Below, one piece after another: positions 8,573-16,493 of a DNA stretch of 24,595 bases (within the stretch, counting starts at the first letter, position 1; the number at the start of each line of letters is the position of its first letter). Source of the stretch: UBA4416 sp044238845. GTDB taxonomy: Bacteria > Bacteroidota > Bacteroidia > B-17B0 > Aurantibacillaceae. The notes beneath the pieces were generated by a model. The model had not been told where the DNA came from, searched no databases, and saw nothing but the letters and a program-made list of their open reading frames with translations. Where the stretch lies: the NCBI GenBank assembly GCA_044238845.1, contig JBIICN010000049.1, positions 1 through 24,595 of the forward strand, given 5' to 3'. The translations under genes and the position numbers were made by a program.

Positions 8573-8908
8573 TTAGTCTTGTTTATTAATGGTTTTGTTA
8601 ACGGCATCTACGAGTTCATACCACGACAGATGTAATTCTTTTAAATACGTGGTGCCTATTTCGGTAAGCATATAGTATTTACGTGGTGGTCCCGAGGTGC
8701 TTTCTTCCCATCTGTAAGTAAGCAATCCTGTATTTTTTAATCGTGTTAAAAGTGGGTAAAGCGTTCCTTCTACTACTACTAACTTTGTTTCTTTTAATTT
8801 CTCAATAATTTCGGTTGGATAAGCGTCGCCTTGAGAAAGGATAGAAAGTATGCAGAGTTCCAGAACACCTTTGCGCATTTGGGCTTTTGTGTTCTCTGAA
8901 TTTACCAT
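8573..8908 (-). CDS. PadR family transcriptional repressor
   Basis: A 111-residue winged-helix regulator, normal length for short PadR proteins (subfamily s2). The sequence ENTKAQMRKGVLELCILSIL, EGTLYPLLTRLKNTGLLTYR and EESTSGPPRKYYMLTEIG is the classical PadR pattern: recognition helix followed by the wing with the GPPRKYY signature. It lies 2 bp after the small secreted gene and 13 bp before pspC, so the three form an operon. In Flavobacteriia this PadR is the standard partner of a long PspC protein. PadR proteins bind palindromes as dimers and commonly repress their own operon. The near-perfect palindrome at 9454-9490, over the operon promoter, is the obvious candidate operator. Family sure; effector unknown. 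Confidence 0.92.
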   Translation of the reverse strand: MVNSENTKAQMRKGVLELCILSILSQGDAYPTEIIEKLKETKLVVVEGTLYPLLTRLKNTGLLTYRWEESTSGPPRKYYMLTEIGTTYLKELHLSWYELVDAVNKTINKQD

Positions 8909-8910
8909 AA

Positions 8911-9261
8911 TTATATTGTTTTAAAATTAAATACTACACTATAAGCATTATTAGCTTTTAATTTATTAAGTTTTAGTTTCATAAACTGTGTTTCGATTGA
9001 TTTTTTTATAGTTTCATTAGCGGTATTTGCAATCACTAAATTAACTTCACCGGTTTCATTTACTGTAAACACCACATTTACTTTTTCTTCTTCATTAAAG
9101 TGTATTAAAAAATTAGGAAACTTAATATGCTCTTTAATTGTTTTAGTAGCGTCCGAAATTAATACTGATTTTGGATTTTCATTGTCTTTAGCATTTATGT
9201 TCATGCTTAAAAACAAACTGGCCGTTATCATAATTATTGTTTTATTAAATATTGTTTTCAT
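8911..9261 (-). CDS. Small secreted TonB-C-like protein, first gene of the PadR/PspC operon
   Basis: A 116-residue protein with a cleavable signal peptide (about 1-24, MKTIFNKTIIMITASLFLSM). The mature part reads IKFPNFLIHFNEEEKVNVVF then TVNETGEVNLVIAN and ends in a beta strand (YSVVFNFKTI). The spacing of the strands and the V-x-F-x-V-N-x-x-G-x-V turn resemble the C-terminal domain of TonB, but there is no membrane anchor or proline-rich spacer, so it cannot be a working energy transducer. It is likely periplasmic and co-transcribed with padR and pspC, so it may sense or buffer envelope stress; that is inference. Resemblance to TonB-C is by eye only. Confidence 0.65.
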   Translation of the reverse strand: MKTIFNKTIIMITASLFLSMNINAKDNENPKSVLISDATKTIKEHIKFPNFLIHFNEEEKVNVVFTVNETGEVNLVIANTANETIKKSIETQFMKLKLNKLKANNAYSVVFNFKTI

Positions 9262-9407
9262 TGTTGTTTAATTTTTTTAGTGTATATTTTTATTTATTCG
9301 TTCTTATCATCTATTTATTTTTCAAATCGCGAGTTTGATTTTTAAACCTGATGCTCTGAGCCCATTTTAATCTGCAGTTTAAAATGAATTAAGAAAAAGA
9401 ACGTTTT

Positions 9408-9424
9408 TTAGTACTATGCCAAGT
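9408..9424 (-). promoter_or_regulatory. Third PadR-type half-site downstream of the operon start
   Basis: Plus-strand TTTAGTACTATGCCAAG repeats the half-site seen twice in the palindrome at 9454-9490 (TTTAGTAC[TC]ATG followed by a CAAG-like end). It falls about 10-26 nt inside the predicted transcript, where a bound repressor could block elongation. Confidence 0.5.
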
Positions 9425-9440
9425 TTATTAGTTGGTGACA

Positions 9441-9472
9441 CAAAGATATGAATTTTATTTAGTACCATGCAA
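9441..9472 (-). promoter_or_regulatory. Promoter of the PadR/PspC operon
   Basis: On the minus strand TATCTTTG (9448-9441) is a perfect TAnnTTTG -7 element and TTG (9472-9470) lies exactly 21 nt upstream, the consensus arrangement for the Bacteroidota primary sigma factor. The -33 TTG is in the centre of the palindrome, so repressor binding there would exclude RNA polymerase. Confidence 0.65.
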
Positions 9473-9490
9473 GACATAGTACTAAATAAA
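9454..9490. promoter_or_regulatory. Near-perfect 37-bp palindrome, candidate PadR operator
   Basis: Plus strand: TTTATTTAGTACCATG at 9454-9469, a 5-nt centre CAAGA at 9470-9474, then CATAGTACTAAATAAA at 9475-9490. The arms match at 15 of 16 positions. Its size and position over the -33 element suit a PadR dimer or pair of dimers. It could also affect terC, whose -7 element is about 60 bp away. Confidence 0.65.
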
Positions 9491-9548
9491 TTTATAACTA
9501 ATTGATTATCAGTATAAATATTTTTTAGGTAAAGATTTAAAAAGCAAG

Positions 9549-9556
9549 TATATTTG
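9549..9556 (+). promoter_or_regulatory. Candidate -7 element of terC
   Basis: TATATTTG fits TAnnTTTG and lies 17 bp before the ATG, giving a leader of about 12 nt. No TTG is seen at the usual upstream distance. Confidence 0.45.
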
Positions 9557-9573
9557 TGTTTTGATATAAAAAT

Positions 9574-10374
9574 ATGCACAGTTTTGCTTCCGACTTATCT
9601 AGTTTACTTACAGTAAATGGACTAGTTACCTTATTAACCTTAACCATTCTTGAAATCATTCTTGGTATTGATAATATTATCTTTATTTCAATTGCTGTTG
9701 ACAAATTGCCACGCGAGCAACAAGCAAAAGCAAGAACTATTGGTTTACTATTAGCCTTAGTAGTTAGAACCGTACTATTATTTTTTGTTGGTTATATTGC
9801 TGGATTAAAAGAACCTTTCTTACATATAGCTGGATATGGAATTTCTGGCAAAGCTTTAATTTTAATGGGAGGCGGAATCTTTTTATTGGTAAAAACTTGG
9901 CAAGAAATACAAGAACATATTCACGGAGATGAAGATGAAATTGGACCTGGTAAAAAAGGGAAATCCACTTTTAATGCCATTATAATGCAAATCATCATTA
10001 TTGACTTTGTATTCTCTTTTGATAGTATTTTAGCCGCTGTGGGGCTTTCGGGCGTAGTATTAATTATGGTTTCGGCAGTAGTTATATCGATGATTTTAAT
10101 GATTTTATTTTCGGGATTAGTGGCAGACTTTATTAATAAAAACCCAGGAATTAAAATGATTGCTCTTTCCTTTTTATTGGTTATTGGTGGTATCTTGGTG
10201 GCAGAGGCATTAATTGACAGCTATAATACAACGCTACCGCACGAACAACATATTGAGCTAAATAAAAACTACGCCTACATCGCATTAGCTTTTGCGATGA
10301 TGATTGAATTGTTTAATATCAAAGAGAGAAGAATTAAACGTGATAAAGATTTTACTCAAGAAGACAAAGAGTAA
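9574..10374 (+). CDS. TerC family integral membrane protein
   Basis: A 266-residue protein with about seven membrane helices. It carries the TerC/Alx signature with acidic residues within the membrane: Asp33 in EIILGIDNIIF and Asp144/Asp150 in IIIIDFVFSFDSILAAVGL. A charged cytosolic loop (about 111-130, EIQEHIHGDEDEIGPG) sits between the two halves, and the C-terminus is basic and soluble. TerC proteins have been linked to manganese export and to metal loading of secreted enzymes; the substrate here is not visible. It stands alone, divergent from the PadR operon across a shared regulatory region, and converges on recO with a 1-bp gap. No other ter genes are nearby, so tellurite resistance should not be assumed. 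Confidence 0.9.
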   Translation: MHSFASDLSSLLTVNGLVTLLTLTILEIILGIDNIIFISIAVDKLPREQQAKARTIGLLLALVVRTVLLFFVGYIAGLKEPFLHIAGYGISGKALILMGGGIFLLVKTWQEIQEHIHGDEDEIGPGKKGKSTFNAIIMQIIIIDFVFSFDSILAAVGLSGVVLIMVSAVVISMILMILFSGLVADFINKNPGIKMIALSFLLVIGGILVAEALIDSYNTTLPHEQHIELNKNYAYIALAFAMMIELFNIKERRIKRDKDFTQEDKE

Positions 10375-10375
10375 T

Positions 10376-11101
10376 TTACATATCGTTTACCATTTCTTGC
10401 ATAACTTGGTATGATTTCATATCCATTAGACCTGGAATTTGCATTTTATAATAATGCAACAAACAATCTAAGAGTGCTAAGCGCTCGCTCCTATTTATTT
10501 TTTTTTGATTAGATAATGAATACGAGAATAAACCAGCAAACAATTCGGATTGCCAAAAATCAAAACCTAAAGGAAAACTTTTGATGGTAGATTGAAATTT
10601 CCCTTCTAGTGTATCAAAATACACTAAATGGTTGTCTCTATTATTAGCTGGATAAAAGCCCAAATGTTTAGTTAATTCAAACAAAAAATAAATATGAGTA
10701 TCTAAATATCCGTCATCTGCCTGATCTAACCATTGATAAGTGTGACATATTAAATCAAATAAATCGTCATTAGGAGTTTGCTCTTTTAAGCATTTATACA
10801 ATACTTCGTTTAAAAATTGAGCAATACAAAGTTTAGAAAAATTGGATTGTAAATCCGTGTAAACAAATAAGCACTTTAGTTCGCTTAATTGCTGAATGTC
10901 TTTATTTTCTTTTAAGGAAAGCACAAACTCAATTTGCGTTAAAGGCTGAATCACTCCAGATTTAATTTTTGCTTTTGGACCATTTCCAACATTAATATTG
11001 GCCGAAATTAATCCAAAATCTTTCGTGTAAATTTTTGAAATAATTTTTTTGTCGGCATATTTTATATTATGCAAAACAATGCCCTGAGTAGTATAGAGCA
11101 T
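10376..11101 (-). CDS. recO: DNA repair protein RecO
   Basis: A 241-residue protein of the RecFOR pathway, which loads RecA on SSB-coated single-stranded DNA and anneals complementary strands. The N-terminal OB-fold pattern is clear: TTQGIVLHNIKYADKKIISKIYTKDFGLISANINVG, with the conserved early G-I-V-L and Y-(S/A)-(E/D) region. The rest is the helical RecO_C domain. The CxxC zinc-finger pairs of some RecO proteins are absent, as is common in Bacteroidota. Its ATG overlaps the porZ stop by one base (TAATG), so translation is probably coupled and the pair is one transcript. Family sure. Confidence 0.88.
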   Translation of the reverse strand: MLYTTQGIVLHNIKYADKKIISKIYTKDFGLISANINVGNGPKAKIKSGVIQPLTQIEFVLSLKENKDIQQLSELKCLFVYTDLQSNFSKLCIAQFLNEVLYKCLKEQTPNDDLFDLICHTYQWLDQADDGYLDTHIYFLFELTKHLGFYPANNRDNHLVYFDTLEGKFQSTIKSFPLGFDFWQSELFAGLFSYSLSNQKKINRSERLALLDCLLHYYKMQIPGLMDMKSYQVMQEMVNDM

Positions 11102-13425
11102 TAATTTACAATCAATAGTTTTGTAGTAGCCGATTTGTCACCATTTGCCGACGCACAGTAAATCATATAAACACCACTAGCTGCTTTTGTTCCAGCAAAA
11201 GATTGTAGATTCCAAATAACTTGTCCGCCTTGAGATTTAGTTGACCAAATTAAATTACCGCTTACATCGGTGATTTTTACATCAGATTCATCTATTAAAC
11301 CTGTTATACAAACCGGTCCAGAAAATCCTGGTCTAATAGGATTTGGAAAAGCATGAACATTAGTATAATCCTCAAAACCTCTTATTATAGGTGTTCTGTA
11401 TGATTGTATTCCTTTATCCGTTGCAAAAAACACATCTCCAGTAGTTTCATCAATGGCTATATCTCTTATCAAATCTGAATAAAGTGGACTGTTTTCTGCC
11501 GTAAAATGATAAATCTCTTCTTGCCCATCAGATGAAAGGCAATATACTCCTGAATTCTCGGTACCTATCCATTTTCGGTTAACGCCATCAATAGCTATAG
11601 CATTGATGATGTCATTTTCCAATAATATTTTCACTTGACCGTCTTGATCAATTAAAATTTGCTGACTATCCCAGTTTCCCGCTGTAAATATATTTTCAGG
11701 ATTATAAAATACGGCCACCCCCTTTCCTGTTCCCACCCAAATGTGCCCATCCTTATCTTCACAAACAGAATGAACATCTAACGAAGGAAGATAACCATTA
11801 CCAACAGCGGTTGACAATAATTTTGTATTACTAGCGTTTGGCTGGCTCAACCCATTTACATCCTTATAAACCATAATACCAACATTTCGAGGAAGAATAA
11901 TCCAAGCCTGATCTTGTTTATCAAAAATAATTTTTGATACAGTTGGCTGAACAACAAATTGCTCAAAGTCAAGCAAGGTCCATGTATTGTTAGGCTTTCT
12001 AACGGCAACACATTTTTTACCTAAAGTAATAGAAGCCCATAACTTAGCATTTTTATCATAACTAACGCCTGTTATCCTAACATCACTTGTACTATTGTAA
12101 CCTATCAATGGAGAATTACCGTACACAAACACATTTTGTATTTGATCTGATTTTGTTTCAAGAATACCACTTGACATACAACCAAAAGTAACATGCTCCT
12201 TGTCATTAGGATCAATAGAAACTGAATTTAAATCTCTGATTGAATCGGGTACTGTCATTGTTCTCCATTCTCCGTCCTCATAAATATTTGGTTTTACTAT
12301 TAAATATTGAGAGTTGTAAGTTTCACCTAAATTAACGGGGGCAACAACTAACTTTCCATCTTTGATACTTAAATCATTCGCTAGGTTATTAACTGGGCCG
12401 TTTATTTTAATTTTTTCGCTAGCAGCAAAAGCTCCAAAAGATTTAACTAGGCCATGTCTCATATCTGCCAACCAATATTTTGAATTATCGAAATATCCGT
12501 CGTTAACTTCAGCATCAGCAAACCCATAATCAGCAATATAGTTAATTCTCACACCACTAACGTCAAATTGGGCCATATTACTAAACTGATCTATAATAAA
12601 TAAATGGTTAGTCGTATTATTGACAAACATTTTTTTATTTTCAGACCCCATGTGATAAGAATTTATCGAATATTTTTTCCAACCTAAATTAGTAAACTCA
12701 TAAAGTGTATCTTTTGGTGCTCCGTTAGATTTTAATCTTTCAGAATAATTTGCGATAATTTTACCATTAAAATTTACTATTGAATTATAAGGTCCTGCAG
12801 CAATTCCTGTGTTTAACGATTTCCAATTTTGATAATAACTTAAGTTTAAATTATTTTTTCCATAAAAAACACCAGACTTGGTGGCGGCAAAAATAGCGGT
12901 GTCATTTTTAGTTACTTGATAAACCTCTAAGTTACTAATACTACTTCCCAAATAGTAAGTATCCTTAATTTCGATTTTTTCAGTATCAAAAACAACTATT
13001 CCAAAACCACAAGAAATATAGGCTAAGTTATCTTTAAAAAACACCTCATTGATAAATTTTTTGCCTTGAATAATTTTTCTTTTAATGTCAGAAACATTTA
13101 TAATTCGTCCGTCAGGTTTAATAATATCAATATTTGTATTATCATAAATAACTAATATACAATTATTGAAATCATTTTTTCTTAACAATTTAACGCCAAC
13201 ATCTGACAACCCTTCAATTTTAGTTAATTTTTCAATGCTATTATCGCCTTCATTATATTTTAAAATCCCAGAACCATTAGAAGCGTAAACAACATTACCA
13301 ACTTTTGTTACGCTGTTTGTAAAGTCATATGATAAATGATCTCTCCATTGCCCTACCCTTACTTGTGCAAAAGACAATGTAGAAATTAATAAAAAAACGA
13401 ATAAAATTATATTTTTCAAATGCAT
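11101..13425 (-). CDS. porZ: Type IX secretion system protein PorZ
   Basis: A 774-residue surface component of T9SS. PorZ is part of the attachment complex and, in Porphyromonas gingivalis, binds A-LPS for delivery to the PorU sortase. The signal peptide is at 1-20. Two seven-bladed propellers of the regulator-propeller type follow. The first opens with VGQWRDHLSYD and NSIEKLTKIEGLSDVGV, the characteristic PorZ start. Blade motifs such as KDGHIWVGTGKGVAVFYN and GVNRKWIGTENSGVYCLS appear near the end. A type A-like C-terminal domain (NPIRPGFSGPVCITG, VKITDVSGNLIWS, GVYMIYCASANGD) closes it. Propeller repeats alone are not diagnostic, but the opening, the CTD and the recO neighbour (a pairing I recall from other Bacteroidota) make PorZ the best call. 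Confidence 0.85.
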   Translation of the reverse strand: MHLKNIILFVFLLISTLSFAQVRVGQWRDHLSYDFTNSVTKVGNVVYASNGSGILKYNEGDNSIEKLTKIEGLSDVGVKLLRKNDFNNCILVIYDNTNIDIIKPDGRIINVSDIKRKIIQGKKFINEVFFKDNLAYISCGFGIVVFDTEKIEIKDTYYLGSSISNLEVYQVTKNDTAIFAATKSGVFYGKNNLNLSYYQNWKSLNTGIAAGPYNSIVNFNGKIIANYSERLKSNGAPKDTLYEFTNLGWKKYSINSYHMGSENKKMFVNNTTNHLFIIDQFSNMAQFDVSGVRINYIADYGFADAEVNDGYFDNSKYWLADMRHGLVKSFGAFAASEKIKINGPVNNLANDLSIKDGKLVVAPVNLGETYNSQYLIVKPNIYEDGEWRTMTVPDSIRDLNSVSIDPNDKEHVTFGCMSSGILETKSDQIQNVFVYGNSPLIGYNSTSDVRITGVSYDKNAKLWASITLGKKCVAVRKPNNTWTLLDFEQFVVQPTVSKIIFDKQDQAWIILPRNVGIMVYKDVNGLSQPNASNTKLLSTAVGNGYLPSLDVHSVCEDKDGHIWVGTGKGVAVFYNPENIFTAGNWDSQQILIDQDGQVKILLENDIINAIAIDGVNRKWIGTENSGVYCLSSDGQEEIYHFTAENSPLYSDLIRDIAIDETTGDVFFATDKGIQSYRTPIIRGFEDYTNVHAFPNPIRPGFSGPVCITGLIDESDVKITDVSGNLIWSTKSQGGQVIWNLQSFAGTKAASGVYMIYCASANGDKSATTKLLIVN

Positions 13426-13483
13426 GTTTTTATAACGAATGTAAAGTTGAAATATTGTACTTAATAAGCATAAATTTAATACT

Positions 13484-13491
13484 TATATTTG
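13484..13491 (+). promoter_or_regulatory. -7 element of the tRNA-Arg promoter
   Basis: TATATTTG fits TAnnTTTG and lies 12 bp before the tRNA's first base. The nearest upstream TTG (13455-13457) is 26 nt away, further than normal. Confidence 0.45.
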
Positions 13492-13502
13492 TTAAATAAA
13501 AT

Positions 13503-13574
13503 GGCTTTGTAGTACAATGGATAGTATTTGGGTTTCCGAAGCCTACGATTCAGGTTCGATTCCTGACAGAGCCA
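13503..13574 (+). tRNA. tRNA-Arg, anticodon CCG
   Basis: A 72-nt cloverleaf with every arm closing. Acceptor: GGCTTTG (13503-13509) pairs with CAGAGCC (13567-13573), one G-U. D arm: GTAC/GTAT with a GG-containing loop. Anticodon arm: TGGGT/GCCTA around loop TTCCGAA, anticodon CCG at 13536-13538. Variable loop: CGAT. T arm: TCAGG/CCTGA around TTCGATT. Discriminator A at 13574; CCA is not encoded. An A at position 20 of the D loop is a known arginine identity element. It reads CGG, a rare codon in such AT-rich genomes. It sits alone, divergent from porZ, and no integrase or att-like duplication is next to it. Confidence 0.95.
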
Positions 13575-13593
13575 CTATTTGGAGGGGTAACTT

Positions 13594-13614
13594 ATTTACT
13601 TTGTTCTAGTAAAT
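13594..13614. terminator. Possible hairpin between tRNA-Arg and the convergent T9SS gene
   Basis: ATTTACT (13594-13600) pairs with AGTAAAT (13608-13614) around a 7-nt loop. AT-rich and without a T-tract on either strand, but placed between two convergent units. Confidence 0.25.
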
Positions 13615-13634
13615 CTCAATCATTATAATATCTT

Positions 13635-15212
13635 CTAATTCTTGAAAATTTTACTAGTGGAAACGAAATTAGATCTCTCAAAATTTACTTTCAAAAAATA
13701 AATACCATGAGGTAATTCTTCTAAATACACGGTTTGTTTAGATTTTCCTGCATCTATTATCTCTTTATTTGAAATCAATACCCTACCCGTTAAATCTATT
13801 ATATCGTAACTTAATTCTCCTTTAATTGGTGCAAAAAACATGAAATCAATATTTGAAGAAGTTGGGTTAGGTGAAATTTGACTCACAGATACTCTAGAAT
13901 TATCATCATCAATACTGACTATATTTGACTGCTTATACTGCCCATTGAAATCGACTTGGGTTAATCTGTAATAAGAAACCTCACTGCTAGGATTTTCATC
14001 AATAGCAAAATAATTAGTTGATTTAGATGCATTTCCGATTGCTTTAATTTTTTGTATTTCATTAAAATTTATTCCATCTATTGATCGTTCTAAAATAAAA
14101 TAATCGTTATTCTTTTCAATAGTGGTTTGCCATTCTATATTAACAGTATTTGCATTTCGGGAAGAAGTGAATTTTGTTAATTCGATAGGTAATAAATTAC
14201 ACAACAATGGTGTTAAAGCGACTGTTGCAGTATTTGAGCAACCTGTGTTATTTGTAGCCGTTAATGTAAATGTTCCAGGACTCTTAACATTAGCAGTTAA
14301 TAATCCACTTCCCGAATTAATTGTACCTGTACTTGTACTCCAAGCATATGTTGGAGAGATTGTTCCTGAAGCTGACCCTATTAAATTTACTGTTGTACTA
14401 TTTGTATTGCAAACTGGAGTTGCAATTGAAACTGTAGGAGGTGCAATTGCAGTGATATTACTTATTACAATATTTTGAAAAGCAGGATTAGAACCAGTAA
14501 AATAAGCATTAACATCTGGTGCATTTTTCGCGCAAGAATAAGTTATAGTTACTCGTTTTATTTTCCGAGGTGCAATTGGAGACTTTAAAGTAAAAGTTAC
14601 CCTATTACTAGAACATCCATATACATTAGTGCCAAAACAACCATTTGTACCTCTACCAATACGCATATTAGATTGCCCCGCACCTCCAGCGCCACCAACT
14701 GCCATTGTAGCGCCAGAACAATCGCCTCCACCACAAGTTGACCATAAATAATTAGCTGCCGTTATAGGTATTGGAGTGCTATTTTGATCATATCCTACAA
14801 CCGTGATTTTATCTTCAAAAGGAAAACTCCCAGAATCACCGTTTAAATCATGCAAAATGAAACTTAAATCTGCACAAACAGGCACAGTAAAAACAACATC
14901 AATAACAACATTGGATGTAGCATTAGCCCAATCTACTGCTAATCCTAATCCAGTCATATTCCAATTTGCACCACCCGTAGCAGTTAAATAATATGGGGAG
15001 CTAGTTGAACAACTCCCTGCAGGAGATGTTGCAGTGGCAGGCCTACCAACATTAGTTAAATTTGTTCCACTTATTGTAACAACGGCATTAGGTGTATTTG
15101 AAGTATTAACTGTTCCTACACATCCAGATCTTATAGTACTCCAATCTACAACCGTGATTTGTCCAAAAAAAGTATGAACATAAAGAAAAAACAAAACAAC
15201 TAAATTTTTCAT
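13635..15212 (-). CDS. T9SS-sorted secreted protein with PKD/Ig-like module
   Basis: A 525-residue exported protein. Signal peptide at about 1-17 (MKNLVVLFFLYVHTFFGQ). Residues ~20-250 form a Gly/Ser/Thr-rich beta domain with paired cysteines (CSTSS, STCGGGDCSGAT, CFGTNVYGCSS). Then a PKD/Ig-like module (VNLIGSASGTISPTYAWS, SPGTFTLTATNNTGCSNTA). Then a stretch common in Bacteroidota surface proteins (LPIELTKFTSSRNANTVNIE, then a YFILERSIDGINF fibronectin-like fold). Last comes a type A T9SS sorting domain (ISPNPTSSNIDFMF, YDIIDLTGRVLIS, LPHGIYFLKV). No catalytic motif is seen; adhesion or structural role is a guess. It stands alone between the tRNA and the biotin genes. Confidence 0.8.
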   Translation of the reverse strand: MKNLVVLFFLYVHTFFGQITVVDWSTIRSGCVGTVNTSNTPNAVVTISGTNLTNVGRPATATSPAGSCSTSSPYYLTATGGANWNMTGLGLAVDWANATSNVVIDVVFTVPVCADLSFILHDLNGDSGSFPFEDKITVVGYDQNSTPIPITAANYLWSTCGGGDCSGATMAVGGAGGAGQSNMRIGRGTNGCFGTNVYGCSSNRVTFTLKSPIAPRKIKRVTITYSCAKNAPDVNAYFTGSNPAFQNIVISNITAIAPPTVSIATPVCNTNSTTVNLIGSASGTISPTYAWSTSTGTINSGSGLLTANVKSPGTFTLTATNNTGCSNTATVALTPLLCNLLPIELTKFTSSRNANTVNIEWQTTIEKNNDYFILERSIDGINFNEIQKIKAIGNASKSTNYFAIDENPSSEVSYYRLTQVDFNGQYKQSNIVSIDDDNSRVSVSQISPNPTSSNIDFMFFAPIKGELSYDIIDLTGRVLISNKEIIDAGKSKQTVYLEELPHGIYFLKVNFERSNFVSTSKIFKN

Positions 15213-15237
15213 TTAAAAATCATTTAGATCTAATTAT

Positions 15238-15245
15238 CAAATCTA
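15238..15245 (-). promoter_or_regulatory. Candidate -7 element for the PKD-type T9SS gene
   Basis: Minus-strand TAGATTTG fits TAnnTTTG and lies 25 nt before the ATG. No matching TTG is visible upstream. Confidence 0.3.
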
Positions 15246-15278
15246 AAGACTAAAAAAACTAAATATAAGAGTGCTAGC

Positions 15279-15295
15279 ACCTTAATGTATAAGGT
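15279..15295 (-). terminator. Possible weak terminator after bioF
   Basis: ACCTTA/TAAGGT form a 6-bp stem with a 5-nt loop, directly next to the perfect palindrome GTGCTAGCAC (15271-15280). No T-tract follows closely. It is about 50 nt past the bioF stop, so it could end that transcript. Confidence 0.25.
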
Positions 15296-15345
15296 CTAAT
15301 TCTTAACACAAGAGATGTTTTTTAACAAGATTAAAAAAATGGTAA

Positions 15346-16464
15346 TTAAATTGAACTTAACAATAACTCAATTTCCTGTTGTGTATTAAAAGAATGTAAA
15401 CAAATACGAAGTCGCTCTTGTCCTTCCTTTACTGTAGGGCTTTTGATAGATTTCACAAAAACTTCTAATTGATGTAATTTTACTTCCACCTCTTGAACTT
15501 GCATATTACCGGTAACTAATTTGCAATGAATTGCACTTTCACTTTTTATAAAATTAGAAGAACTATTTGCTCTCGCATTAAAATAAGAAATAAGACTTCT
15601 TAATTTTTCTATTTCAGGTGTTTTAAAAAGTAACTGATATGCTGCCTTAATTGCTAGTAAACTATGTTCAGGCATAGCTGTAGTATAAATAAAAGAGCGA
15701 GAAAAATTAATTAAGTATTTTTTCAACTCTCCGCTACCAACAACTGCTGAACCATGACAGCCCATTGCTTTGCCATAAGTATAAATACGAGCAAAACAAT
15801 TCTGTTCAATATTTAATTCTTCACACAATCCTCTTCCTTGTTTTCCAAAAACACCAATAGCATGAGCCTCATCAACTATTAAGTGAATGTTACTATCATT
15901 ACAAAGCTCTGCTATATCTGTTAATGGGGCACTATCTCCATCCATCGAATAAACACTTTCTACAACAATATATATATCATTAAACGAACCTTTATGTCTT
16001 GTAATTAATTCTTTTAAAGAAGTTACATCATTGTGTTTGAATTTATAATGTGTCGCAAAACTCAATCTTATTCCATCAATTAAAGAAGCATGTATTAATT
16101 CATCACTCAAAATCAAATCGCCTTTTTGAGGAACACTGGATAATAATCCCAAGTTTGCATCATACCCAGAATTATAGATTAAAGCTGATTCTGCATGGTG
16201 AAATTGAGCTATCTCATTTTCTATCTCATCAAATAATTTTGAATTTCCACTAATCAATCGAGAGCCTGTAGATCCAATTTTTAGGGATGGTTCGAGAGTT
16301 AAAACTTCTTGATGTAAATATCCCTGAGTAGAAAAACCTAAATAATCATTACTGGAAAAATCTATTTTAGGATAAAATGAAATAAGGGAGCGTAAGCTCC
16401 CTTTATTTATTCGAAGTTGCAATAAAGAGGTAATAGTTGATGGATTTTTTTTTTGTCCACTCAT
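15346..16464 (-). CDS. bioF: 8-amino-7-oxononanoate synthase (BioF)
   Basis: A 372-residue PLP enzyme of the alpha-oxoamine synthase family. It condenses pimeloyl-ACP (or -CoA) with alanine to give 8-amino-7-oxononanoate, the first ring-atom step of biotin synthesis. Visible: NDYLGFS (39-45), GSTGSRLISGN (64-74), the cofactor-contacting DEAHAIGVFGKQGRG (198-212; Asp198, His201), and the Schiff-base lysine Lys232 in YTYGKAMGCHGSA. Glycine C-acetyltransferase (Kbl) is the main alternative, but the immediate neighbour is bioB, 29 bp upstream on the same strand. The protein is slightly short for the family (usually 380-400). The other biotin genes (bioA, bioD, bioC) are not in the window. Confidence 0.88.
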   Translation of the reverse strand: MSGQKKNPSTITSLLQLRINKGSLRSLISFYPKIDFSSNDYLGFSTQGYLHQEVLTLEPSLKIGSTGSRLISGNSKLFDEIENEIAQFHHAESALIYNSGYDANLGLLSSVPQKGDLILSDELIHASLIDGIRLSFATHYKFKHNDVTSLKELITRHKGSFNDIYIVVESVYSMDGDSAPLTDIAELCNDSNIHLIVDEAHAIGVFGKQGRGLCEELNIEQNCFARIYTYGKAMGCHGSAVVGSGELKKYLINFSRSFIYTTAMPEHSLLAIKAAYQLLFKTPEIEKLRSLISYFNARANSSSNFIKSESAIHCKLVTGNMQVQEVEVKLHQLEVFVKSIKSPTVKEGQERLRICLHSFNTQQEIELLLSSI

Positions 16465-16493
16465 ATTTTGTTGTACCTCTTGTTATAATAAAA

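Larger units (their letters stand above)
9262..9573. other. 312-bp divergent regulatory region between the PadR operon and terC
   Basis: It holds the operon promoter and palindrome (9408-9490), the terC -7 element (9549-9556), and a leader of about 170 nt for the minus-strand operon. In that leader CATTTTAA/TTAAAATG (9363-9370/9379-9386) can form an 8-bp hairpin, and TCAAA/TTTGA (9322-9338) flanks a CGCG core. I see no convincing gene; the short frame at 9379-9579 has no coding character and runs across the promoter. Confidence 0.6.

Noticed and set aside
8560..8607. Upstream start for the PspC protein
   Set aside because: It would overlap the end of padR, and the added residues (PLTKPLINKTKKLNQ) are not part of the conserved family opening MNKTVTIN.
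9379..9579. 66-codon minus-strand frame
   Set aside because: It covers the operon promoter, the palindrome and the terC promoter, and has no recognisable coding pattern.
9574..10374. Tellurite-resistance island
   Set aside because: TerC stands alone; no terA/B/D/E/Z-type genes accompany it.
13503..13574. Integration site at the tRNA-Arg
   Set aside because: No integrase and no second copy of the tRNA 3' end is seen in the window.
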